In this document: positions 53,868 through 63,136 of the stretch, one piece after another
Numbering within the stretch: the first letter of the stretch is position 1
Layout of the letters: every line of letters starts with the position of its first letter
DNA from: Gracilariopsis chorda
Lineage: Eukaryota; Rhodophyta; Florideophyceae; Gracilariales; Gracilariaceae
NCBI GenBank assembly: GCA_003194525.1
Contig: NBIV01000078.1
Span: 62,001-126,000, forward strand
Reading direction: 5' to 3'
Length of the DNA stretch: 64,000 nucleotides
Translations under genes and position numbers: made by a program
The notes under the pieces: model-generated
What the model was told of the DNA's origin: nothing
Database searches by the model: none
The model's input: only the letters and a program-made list of their open reading frames with translations

Positions 53868-54502
53868 GTGTCCAATCAGCATATAACTACAGTGGCTCGT
53901 AAGCAGCCAGGCACTGTCTTTATTCATAATTCAATCTATCCTATGGTAACCGTAGAGCACCCAGCCTCCCTGCATCGTCACCACCTTTCTGTACTACCAG
54001 CACCACCAACCAATCAGCAACGGCCGAACATATTGGACCATCTGACCTCTTCAGAGGTCGACAGTGAATCAGAACCAGGCCACCACTCACCTACATCCAG
54101 CCCCAAGCCGCCAAGTGTCTTTGACCTTGAAGCCGAAGAGGTACCCGTGCCCCGCTGCCGCCAGACATCACCAGTGCCAGTGCAACCAAGCGTCAGTGCC
54201 ATTCGGAAGCTCCCCAAGAATAAAGTCCAGGCTTTGGCTGACAAATCACAACCGCCAAAAAAGAACCACACGTTTGCCGCTTGCCAAACGCTCTTGCACG
54301 TTGTGCAAAATTCAATGCAACAGTGTAAAGACATTCTTTGACCACTGTCAGTCAAGACACACCGAACCGCGTGCAGCGCAAGCGCACTCCACCCTACTGC
54401 GCTACCTGTAAGCGCTCATTTGAGTCCCATCATCACTTAATCCGTCACAAAAACGGCAAAGCACACCACAAGGTGCTGTGTAATCAAAATATAAATAAAT
54501 AA
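53868..54502 (+). pseudogene. C2H2 zinc-finger ORF upstream of copia F gag (two frameshifts)
   Basis: The first part (53868-54341) is rich in Pro, Ser, His and acidic residues. Near its end two frameshifts allow two adjacent zinc fingers in different frames: CTLCKIQCNSVKTFFDHCQSRH (54296-54358), a canonical CX2CX12HX3H, shown here as CTLC...DHCQSRH; and YCATCKRSFESHHHLIRH followed by KNGKAHH (54390-54465), CX2CX12HX5H. TAA at 54500-54502 lies in a run of ATAAATAAATAAA. It sits between the 5' LTR and gag, an extra ORF not found in typical copia elements. A nucleic-acid-binding role is inferred. It could also be a captured host fragment. Confidence 0.65.
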
Positions 54503-54639
54503 ACACTCTTGGTTTTGCGTATTGTTTCTCGTTCACCTATCAATATTAAAAGGCTATTGAAGTAAAAGAAAGGTAAAGATTAACACAACTCTATAGTACT
54601 CAAGCATACAATAGGTTGTAATACTTGACATAGTTCATC

Positions 54640-56234
54640 ATGCCGCCCCTTAACGGAAATTTTACTAGCAACGTAAGATATGCAAATCAGCAACAACGAC
54701 AATTTACCGAATTCATTAAGAACATTCAGGAAAATAATACTGCAGCAGAGCCTGTTCAAATAGTTGAACTTCTAAGAACTAAATACCCTCTATACAAGCT
54801 ATTTACTTTTACAATTTTAAGAAATGGGCTGCTTATGCGCAAGTTCGCAAAGTTTTTAGAAGATCATGGAATTAATCTAGCAAAACAAGAAATCGGCAAT
54901 CTCTTGAAAAGAATTGCCAAAACTCTTTTTGAGGAGTCTAGTCTTTCACTGCTATAGATTTAGTCGAACAAACGCCTGCGCTTGCCCAACCTGCACGACA
55001 GCAAGCACCGAGATATGCTGAAAATGAAGAAGAAGCCGAGGATGAGCAACAACGTGAGATCTCGGCTCCAAAACGTGTTAGTGAACAAAATCGCCAACGC
55101 CAGCTGTGGCATCCTCAAAACTTCAACATTGAGCCACAGAATAATTTCAGAGACAACAGAGATAAGCTTGCGCATTACATTTCGTCTCGCTTCAAACATG
55201 ACTATTCGGAATTTTCTGGAGCTCTTGGTGAGTGCTGGGATGAGTTTCTAAGCGAGTAAAAATACGCTGCTTTGGATTTCAACCTTTCCAATCATCAGCA
55301 ACTTCAGTATTTACACCATCCTTTGCGCGGAAATGCAAAACGATTTTATATAAGACATACTGATGGCAGAGTGCGAAGCTTTAGAGAAGCTTCAGAAATC
55401 ATGGAAAAAGAGTACAATTCGCTGTCTCGTTCGAATCGCATTGCTGCCTACCTTCGTAATTTACGAATTCAGAAATTTGTGTCAGAGAGTTCCTCATTAG
55501 GTGCTGCATTGGAGAGACTCCACGAAGAAATTTCGAAACTTGCCCCGCAAGGCCCCATGCACTGCCGCCCGGAACGCAATCGCATTGAGTACTTACAGAA
55601 CGCTGTAATTGGTCACTCTTGGGCGAAAGATGCATGCAGCAGAGCCAATGCGGGACTGATTAGCTATTAAGAACTCTATGGACAGTTGGAAGCTGCATTT
55701 CAACTGGATCAAGAGGAGAAAATTGGTCGTATGCGAGATCAAAAGAGTCTGCGCTTAGACTCAATCTCCACCAATGATTTCCAAAACCCCGACACGATTG
55801 AAGCCTTTTATGCTGGCCAATCTCGATACGCACGCCATCTGCGTTCCACAAACCGGACAAACTTTCGTCAATCCAAAAGCAGACGAAATGTTACCTGTTA
55901 GAATTGTCGTAAATTTGGACATGTTATTGCCGAATACAGGCAACGCAAGGACCTCACCAACAATGCCGCCAACCGTGTGCAATATGTTCGAGGCAATGGC
56001 TGCAATGATCAGAACAAGATTTTGAAACGCGTCCTATATGAAATCTTCCAACAGCTCAAAGAGTCCAGTGATTCCAATGAATTCGAAAGCGCGGAAGCAT
56101 TCTTTGCTTGCAACGGCGAGGCAGATATTACTGCAGACAACGACAACTCTGATCCTTTCAAACAATTCTTTGCGTCGAATTTTGGAACGCAAAGTACCGA
56201 CCCCTCTCTCTCGAACTGCCTTGAGGATTTTTAA
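54640..56234 (+). pseudogene. gag: Copia F gag (broken)
   Basis: The ATG at 54640 starts 105 codons of helix-rich protein; a frameshift near 54955 leads to an acidic linker and the capsid region with LAHYISSRFKHDYSEFSG and LHHPLRGNAKRFYIRH. There is a TAA after DEFLSE. A TAG follows GLISY at 55670. The zinc knuckle is TC-stop-NCRKFGHVIAEY at about 55898-55935: its second codon is TAG and its final Cys is Tyr, so the CCHC is destroyed. An acidic C-terminus ends at 56234. Confidence 0.75.
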
Positions 56235-56324
56235 CTGGGGGTACTAATGAAATCTGCTGCAGTGCTCCTCCCAAGCAGCAGAACAAAAAAGGACCAGACA
56301 AGTCCTCCACTGGGTTCCCTCAAA

Positions 56325-57882
56325 TCATTTGTCTTTGTACGCGCAGGCAAGCATGTTACAGTTCCCAAACACCTCGTTGGAACCTTCTTGACATTCACAA
56401 TGTGAAGACAAGTTCATTCGACAGAAACCTACGCGAATTTCAGGGCGCATGTCTGGACTCTGGCGCACAACAATCCGTAATAGAAAAGAAACAGGCCCAA
56501 GTGTATTGTAAACATGAAGGCATTCCATAAAAGCTGAGCCACTGCAATAAAGCCTTTAAATTTGGAGATGGCGTATACTTCAGCCAAGGAACTATGCAAG
56601 TAAGCATTCCGTTACCTGGCAACACTTTCCTTCCAGTAGAGATTGACGTTGTCGACGCCCCTGTACCTCTCCTTATTGGTCTAGATACTTTGGACCTACA
56701 CGCTCTTGTATCTGACAACGTGGACAGCATGCTAGTCAACGAGAAGCTCAACTGGTCGATACCAATCATGAGGAAATTCGGCAATATGTACTTAGAATGG
56801 GACTTCTCTGAGATTATTTACAGCAAGAACGAACTCCGAAAAATGCATATGCACTTCTACCATCCAAGCGCAAATATGCTTTTCAACTTGATTTCCCGAG
56901 CAAAGCCAGAAAATGCCACACCGGAGACCAGAACACTCACTGAGCTTATCTCAAAACCATTTTCCACGTGCCAACGTTTTACAACTCTGCCACAATGCTT
57001 CCAAGTATGCATTCCAGGCAGGATAATATTTAACAGTGAAATTGCTTTGGATCTTATGTTCTTGGATAAGCTGCCAGTTTTTCACGTTGTTGATACTCAA
57101 ACGTACTTCAGCTCTGCAGTATTCTTAAAGAGTCAAACCACAGAAGCAATCTGGTATGCATTTCTCAGTTGCTGGGCAACATTATACACCGGCTATCCAG
57201 ACAGGATGAGACTGAATAAGGCCGGACAATTCACATTTGCTCGATGGAAAGAACTGCCAAGCATGGCTGGAATCACCTTACAATTCTCGGGCGTCGAAAG
57301 TCATAATTCCCTTGGAACTGGTGAAGGGTACCAGAAACCCTTACATCATATCTACCAGATGATTCGATACAGCGAGCCCGATGTCCCCATCGCCTTAGCC
57401 CTTCGACTTGCTGTTGAGGCTATGAACAGTACAATGAATCCCGAAGGACTTTTCCTTCACTACTCCTATTTGGAGTTCTTCCTCGCTTTCCACCGTTTAG
57501 CACAGAACTTCCAAATCATGAGGAGCGAATGAGAGCTTTTCAAATCGCGCGCACTGAGATGGAAACCATCACTTCGGAGCTTCATTTGCGCCGTGCAATC
57601 GTCGCTCGCATTCCATCTGCCGCATCAAAAAGCTTGAAAATTGGACAAGAAGTTCTAGTTTATCGAGAAGATTTGAAGCCAATAAAATGGACTGGACCCT
57701 ATAAAATTGTAAGAATTGATAACAAACAAGTCTTTTTCAATCGCAATGGTGAAACAGTCCAACATTCTATTGCGCAGGTCAAACCTTTTCATCGTGACGA
57801 ACTAATGGACAACCTTCATACTTGTCTCCAAACAATACTTCATAGTGATTTGAACTCTATGATGTTCAAATCAGTGAAGTGA
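56325..57882 (+). pseudogene. Copia F protease and integrase (broken)
   Basis: Protease motif ACLDSGAQQSVIE lies near 56450, then a stop after HEGIP. 56594-57532 contains PLLIGLDTLDL (protease end) and the integrase: HMHFYHPS (His pair), CQRF where the second Cys of CxxC is Phe, ALDLMFLD (first Asp), RLNKAGQF (second Asp replaced by Asn) and GEGYQKPLHHIY (Glu). After a stop at 57532 the frame at 57529-57882 ends with IKWTGPYKIVRID, a GPY-like module seen in several copia lineages. Confidence 0.82.
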
Positions 57883-59300
57883 TTGGTCCTTCCGATCACC
57901 GTCGGAACATACCAGCATTCAATGAAGCCAAACGAAAAGAGCTGGCAGGATTAGTATCCCGCGGAACGTGGAAAGTCATTAGAAAAGATAAAGTGTCAGA
58001 AGACGCCAATATTCTCACTGGCCGCTTTGTGTTCGGCATCAAAAATCCTGAAACTGATGAAGAGATATTCAAAGCCAGATTTGTCTCCCAAGGGCACAAA
58101 GATCCAGAAAAAGCTTTTCTAGTGCACAATTCGCATAATCTAAAACAATATTCAACCCGAATTCTCGTTACCGTCCCCGCTATTCTTGGCTATAGAGTAT
58201 AAACAAAGATGTTCGTCAATCATACTTGCAATCCGCACAGAACCTCATGCGTAAAGTATACCTGAAGCCTCCAAAAGAGCTGGAACTTCCAGCAAACATG
58301 TTGTTGGAACTTCTCCGCCCTCTTTATGGACTTTCAGACTCTGGGAACTACTGGTACAGAACAATAACAATTCATCTGAAAGAAGACCTAGAAGTGACCC
58401 CTACGAAAGGAGATCTGTCCCTGTTTATGAGAAAAGAACAGGCAAAGCTCATTGGCTTGACCGGTGTTTACGTAGATGACCTCCTTCAATGCGGAACCGA
58501 TCAATTCCTGCAACAGGCAAGCTCACCGTTTAGAAATTTGAATCAAAGGACTTAGAAGTGTATTCCGGTTTATTTGTGGCCGTCAAAGTACGCAAAACCG
58601 ATAAAGGATTTGCCCTAAGTCAGGAAAATTATTCCAAACGATTGCCAATTCTTCCAAAAGATTTCATCCTCTCTGATTTCCGTTCATTGAGATATAAACG
58701 TGCTTGGTTGACCCAAACGCGACCAGGTATTTGCTGTGCTGTCAACATGGCTGCTCAAGTTACGGAACAATCTTTTTCAAAGGTAGATGTGAAAAACATC
58801 AACAAAGTCGTAACACATATTCAGCAAAGTCAAAATGTGAGTCTGAAGTATGTTAAACTTGATTTTAATTCACTTCGCTTCAAGTTGTACTCTGATTTAT
58901 CATTTACCAACAATGCAAACAACTCATCCCAGATCGGATTCATTATTCTTCTCGTGAAAAAGTTCGGCAACTGCAATGTTCTTCATTTCTCAAGTCACAA
59001 AATTCGGCTCGTTACCAGATCAGTTTTAGGAAGAGAACTATACGCATTTGCCGATGCATTCGATATAGCTTATATTATCAAAATGAACTTAAGGAAATAA
59101 TTGGGAGGACAATTCCAATCATAATGCTCACTGACTCAAAAAGTTTATTGAATGTAATAATAAAAAGCTCATAGACATCTGTAAAAAGACTATTGATCGA
59201 CATTTCAGCAGTTTGTGAAGCGTATTCGAACCAGGAAAGTTCTGATGTTGGAAATGTCACCTCCGACAACAATCCCGACGAATTTTTCACGAAAGTTAAG
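57879..59300 (+). pseudogene. Copia F reverse transcriptase and RNase H (broken)
   Basis: RT: EAKRKELAGLVSRGTWKVI and LTGRFVFGIKN, ARFVSQGHKD, then a frame break around 58200, LYGLSDSGNYWYRT and the intact catalytic box GVYVDDLLQCGTD (about 58461-58500). RNase H: KLYSDLSFTNN, and after RSVLGRELYAFADAFD the frame ends at 59100; the tail continues in another frame to about 59330 (ESSDVGNVTSDNNP). At least three frameshifts. Confidence 0.82.
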
Positions 59301-59453
59301 AACTGTGATGCTTTGAACCAAAATATCTTTAATTACAAATGCATTTGAGATATTTAACAATTCGTTATACGTGATTCCATGCGACAATTGTAAGCAATAC
59401 AAAAACAGAAGGAAATGATAGAACATAGGTGTGCTAAACCTCTTAATGAGACA

Positions 59454-59785
59454 GTGAGACAAAATAAAATGTAACAGATTATCTAACGATCTTTGGGAAT
59501 GGTTGAAACGCGTCTTGCCTTCTAACCATCTCTAAGAATTGTGATATGGCCTGTTAACAATGCGGCATGAATTGTTTCGTGCATCTAGCTTAGTCCAAGA
59601 AAGACGAGTAGCGTCATCCTCTCTCTACTATAAAATGGAGAAAACAGAGCGCAACCCCAGTCTCTGCTCTCAACCAATTTCAACTACTTCAACTTGTGTT
59701 CAAGCAAAGGAATCTTCCTTTTTGGGCCGTCTCTAGCTATTGGTACAGGCGGCGTCTTTATCGTTAACGTATTATTTCACGAAAT
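59454..59785 (+). repeat. 3' LTR of copia F
   Basis: Aligns with 53372-53703. The ACCATC hairpins are eroded here (AACCATCTCTAAGAATTGTG), while the CTCTCTACTATAAAATGGAG TATA region and the sequence CAAGCAAAGGAATCTTCC are well kept. Confidence 0.8.
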
Positions 59786-60680
59786 TATTGGTTGGCTCGT
59801 GTGTGCTGTAGATCTCAGTGTAAGTCCAGAAAAACACTGTAAAACCATTCAGATCCTTGTATAGGCGGTGTTGGCGCTTCCTGAAGTCCCGGGTCTCCGT
59901 TGGAGACCCACTGCGGTCCCGCCAGAGTTTTCGTGGGAACCTTCATGATCCTTCTGGAAAAAAGTTAGGGAAAGGTTGGTAAGATCCACAGGGTGGCACG
60001 TCCTCGTCCCTTCTGTTTCGCACAGATAAGCGGCGGTCTTTTTCCGACGCTACCGCCCAGGTCTTCGGGCTGTCGGTGCGCCGACTGCCGGGGCGGTTTT
60101 ACGGACCTCCCGGGTCCGTTGAGGCGATCAGTCCGCCGATCGCCTGGACCGGTTTAACGATCTCCCGGGTCAGTACGTTTTGTATGCTGACGTCGACGCC
60201 GACGCTGGGGTATTGTTTGTCCTCTTTTTTTCTCGCATGTTTGTTGTATCGAATTGCGGAGTCGTTCTGTGAGTCTCTGAATTACAAAACATCTACCTGT
60301 TTCCTTCGTAGAATCAGGCTGTTCGAAAGAGGGAACAGAAATACGGAGGGCACAGTGTATGCTACGATGGGTGCCCCTTATCCGATAACTTAAGCACAGA
60401 AAGCAACGATGTGTACTCGATGAATTTGGTGGCGTGTATTCTCTGACATGGTGTTGTTGTTACTGTTGGTACCTCGTCCTTTTGGTCTTTCGAGCTGATG
60501 AGTGTGCAAGGTTTTCACGCCACAGGCAATATCTCAAGGCTTTTCGGAAAATCAAATTGGGTAGATAAGGCGAAAGTTGCACTCAAGGATTGTGGCGTAT
60601 CCGACTAAACAGTCAGTTGAGCTGAGCGATTTGTTGTTCAGATATTGTGCGAGCGTTTTGCGCACCGCGCGTTGTCTAAC
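59786..60680. other. Hairpin-rich non-coding stretch before the secreted-peptide gene
   Basis: The GC-rich part 59870-60180 holds a series of hairpins listed separately. The remainder up to 60680 is the probable promoter region of the gene at 60681; no TATA box stands out. A 105-codon frame at 60076-60393 overlaps the hairpins and shows no coding signature. Confidence 0.5.
59891..60175. repeat. Cluster of short perfect hairpins
   Basis: GGGTCTCC-GTT-GGAGACCC (59891-59909), GTCGG-TGCG-CCGAC (60072-60085), ACGGACC-TCCCG-GGTCCGT (60101-60119) and GGCGATC-AGTCCGCC-GATCGCC (60123-60144). TCCCGGGTC occurs three times (near 59887, 60108, 60162). It may be a structured RNA or the end of an unrecognised element. 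Confidence 0.7.
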
Positions 60681-61079
60681 ATGAAGAAGATGCTGTTCAT
60701 TACGTTTTTGTTACTACTGGTGGGGCCATGTGTGTACAGCGTGCCAATCGGTGACGATGGAAAGAAGGCGGTAGCGACATTGCGGTCATCGGCATCGCGT
60801 GGCAGCACGAGAGGTGAAGGGGTTGAGGAAGAAGGTGTGATTGCGAGTGCGCTCGCTAAACGAGTTCGTGGTGGTGTACCTTTCGGTGGCACGCCGTTTG
60901 GGCAGTGTTGTTATCCTTGTTCAGTATGCAAGCAAAAGTACGTGTGGAGGAAGGGAAGAAAGCTGAAACGATGGATTTGTACGGGGTGGCCTGTTGATGG
61001 TGGTGGATGCTGCACGGCGTGCAGATATATTCCCTTCTGGCAGGGATGGCAGGGGGCAAAGCGGTCAACGGTGATGTGA
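60681..61079 (+). CDS. Small secreted cysteine-rich precursor
   Basis: 132 residues. A strong signal peptide (MKKMLFITFLLLLVGPCVYS) starts at the ATG at 60681; upstream in-frame codons lack a better start. Residues 21-59 form a low-complexity acidic/Ser spacer. Dibasic KR at 60-61 and 127-128, both in the context AKR, bracket a cysteine-rich core: CCYPCSVC (C76, C77, C80, C83), C100, C110, C111 and C114, rich in Gly, Trp and basic residues. The layout (leader, spacer, KR, cysteine core, KR, short tail) fits a precursor processed by a Kex2-like protease. No family is recognised, and the activity is unknown. Confidence 0.75.
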   Translation: MKKMLFITFLLLLVGPCVYSVPIGDDGKKAVATLRSSASRGSTRGEGVEEEGVIASALAKRVRGGVPFGGTPFGQCCYPCSVCKQKYVWRKGRKLKRWICTGWPVDGGGCCTACRYIPFWQGWQGAKRSTVM

Positions 61080-61937
61080 TATGGGGTTTTAGTGCGGCTC
61101 TCGTATAGGAACTGTGCGAAGAGACTGATGTGGAGAACGATTTGGGTGAAAGCTCCTTCGCGCCGGATTTGGTATTTTGTTGTTCGCCTTTGGGCTGTTG
61201 CCAAGCGACAGATGTTTAATTTGTGGGAAAGGGAGTTACTTGAAGTGGTACAGGATATGATACATCCAACACGATTGATACCGTAGTTGATCAAGCGAAC
61301 TCCAACGAATGATCGCCTTTGCGAAGGTGGCGCCGGATGTGCTGTAGACTGCTGAAATGAGTGCACTTTTGCGGAGCCCTGGAAAAAGGTAGTGATGATA
61401 ACGGCTGATGGAGTGCATGGGAACGCATTCAAGCGGCGCTTGTACAAGCTTGCATTCGCGATGGTGCGAATGGCGTATGCTACAGCTTGTGGCAGGAGGC
61501 GCGCGCAGCTGTTGCTGAGAGTGCTTTGCTATCGGTGACGAGGGGCAAGTTCGCGTCTGTGACGATATCGTGTTGCACCTTTGGTATAACTACAGTTGGC
61601 ATCCTGTGATATGTCATATGATATGCACTGCTGCAACAAAGCAGATGCGCACGTTGGCGACGCCATCAACGTGCGCACAGCCACCACCTCGCTACCACCG
61701 CTATAACGTGGCGTCGCGAGGAGCCGCGAAACGTGGCACGGTTTCCCGCCGCGCTCACCGCGCGCCGCCGCCACTGCTGCTGTCACTGTCTGGCGTCCGA
61801 ACTGACGGCACGACATCTATCGACGCCACCGCCTGCTCGCCCGCGCAAACGGCGCCGCGCGCACGACACAACCTCGAGTATCGCCGTCCCCCCGCCAACC
61901 CCCCCACCCTCCGCCACGCGTCGAGCGAAGCGAAGCG
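61080..61937. other. Intergenic with a diverged repeat; GC content rises toward 61938
   Basis: Contains the repeat copy at 61230-61390. From about 61660 the sequence becomes GC-rich and open in several frames, so the true N-terminus of the next gene could lie upstream of the ATG at 61938. Confidence 0.5.
61230..61390 (+). repeat. Diverged dispersed repeat, partner at 6170-6345
   Basis: Aligns with the reverse complement of 6241-6340 and a block at 6172-6195. A frame reading RELLEVVQDMIHPTRLIP and ending in TAG (about 61230-61286) has its counterpart there. Probable relic of an unknown transposon. Confidence 0.7.
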
Positions 61938-63131
61938 ATGCGTCGTCTCCGTCGTCGCTTCCGACTCCGTCTCTTCCGCCCCGCCGCCGCCACCACGCCG
62001 CCCGTCGCCCCGCACCGCGCCGCCGCGCCGCCGCCAACGCCGCCCGCCGCCGCGGCGACGGCCTCTTCTCTGGCGCGACATAAACAGCAGTTGTCCGCGG
62101 CGCTTTCCGAGAACAGTCGCCTCCGCCAGCAGCTCGCCACGCAGCGCGAGTCCAGCGCCGCCAAAATCGCCTCTCTCAGGGACACGCAATCCGCCCTGCA
62201 ATCCTCGCTCGCCGCCCTTCGTCGCCGGAGCCAGCACCCCACCGCCACCGCCACCGCGGCGGCTTCGCCCGATACGGACGCGCTGCGACGGGTGATAGCG
62301 CATCAGAGGGCGCGAATCGACCGTCTGTCCACGTGCTCTGGCGCCGCTAATGACGCTTTGGGTACCGTTAAGACGGGGCTGTCCGACTTGACGCAACGCG
62401 TGGACGCGCTTATCACCCTTAGTTGCGCCTGTTGTGGGCGCGGATGCCAGCGATGTGATTCCACATGTGTGTCATCTTCGCCAACTTCCTCGCACAACAC
62501 CCACACTCACAACAACCACACCCACTCGCCAGATCGCGCGCGTTCGCGCGCGAAGCGAATGGATTATCACCGCTGCGACGACGCGGAGCGAAGCGGAGGC
62601 GCGATATTGATTTCTCATTTGCCGCAGGTGAGGGCGAGTTTGATCGCGCTTTCTCAGGGCGTTGACGCCTTTCAGCAGCTGTTTGGACGGGACGACGAGC
62701 TTGAACAACGCCCCGTGAAAGAGAAAGGCGTCTCTGGTACGCCGCCGCCGCGCACTCACAAACGCCACCGCTCGCCAGCAGCGCGCCCGGATGCGTCGTT
62801 GCGTTTTTTACAAACGCCTAATCAACAGTTGGTCACTCCGGTTAGAGAACGACAAGTGCATCATCATCAGCAGTCCGAAGCTCCGCCGTCTCCGTCGACG
62901 TCCCCGCCACTACCTGCACGTCGCCGACTTCAGTTTCAGCCCTCGGATCAGTTTGTTCCGTCCACCGATGAAATCATGCCATGCGATCACCATCATCACC
63001 AACATCATCCCTTGTTTCCCCCCTCTGCATCTTCTGCGTTGAACCCACAACAACAAAAACGCCCGAATCGATTCTCACCTCGTGCCACCAGAACGCGGTC
63101 GTTGCCTTTCAACACTGTACATCGCATCTGA
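61938..63131 (+). CDS. Coiled-coil protein with cysteine cluster, unknown function
   Basis: 397 residues from the ATG at 61938; no better start can be chosen because the upstream frame is also open and GC-rich. N-terminal 40 residues are Arg, Ala and Pro rich. Residues about 44-97 and 112-160 have heptad-like Leu/Ala spacing with charged residues (LSENSRLRQQLATQRE), a likely coiled coil. CACCGRGCQRCDSTC at 163-177 is a compact cysteine cluster that could bind zinc. A His/Asn/Thr run, a basic patch (DRARSRAKR) and a long disordered Ser/Pro/His-rich C-terminus follow. GC content is clearly higher than in the transposon-rich part. It converges with the next gene: only 5 bp separate the two stop codons. 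Nuclear location is suggested only by basic patches. Confidence 0.7.
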   Translation: MRRLRRRFRLRLFRPAAATTPPVAPHRAAAPPPTPPAAAATASSLARHKQQLSAALSENSRLRQQLATQRESSAAKIASLRDTQSALQSSLAALRRRSQHPTATATAAASPDTDALRRVIAHQRARIDRLSTCSGAANDALGTVKTGLSDLTQRVDALITLSCACCGRGCQRCDSTCVSSSPTSSHNTHTHNNHTHSPDRARSRAKRMDYHRCDDAERSGGAILISHLPQVRASLIALSQGVDAFQQLFGRDDELEQRPVKEKGVSGTPPPRTHKRHRSPAARPDASLRFLQTPNQQLVTPVRERQVHHHQQSEAPPSPSTSPPLPARRRLQFQPSDQFVPSTDEIMPCDHHHHQHHPLFPPSASSALNPQQQKRPNRFSPRATRTRSLPFNTVHRI

Positions 63132-63136
63132 CCGTT

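Larger units (their letters stand above)
53372..59785 (+). mobile_element. Ty1/copia element F (decayed, both LTRs)
   Basis: LTRs of about 330 bp at 53372-53703 and 59454-59785 flank, in order, a C2H2 zinc-finger ORF, gag, protease, integrase, then RT and RNase H. Integrase before RT is the copia order. The LTR ends are approximate (alignment ends at ATTATTTCACGA). Frameshifts and stops break every gene, although the RT box YVDD is intact. Confidence 0.88.

Noticed and set aside
60076-60393. 105-codon plus frame
   Set aside because: Overlaps the hairpin cluster; no coding features.
61755-62396. 213-codon minus frame and several other overlapping frames in the GC-rich gene
   Set aside because: High GC makes all frames open; the plus frame from 61938 is preferred for its coiled coil, Cys cluster and full-length stop at 63131.
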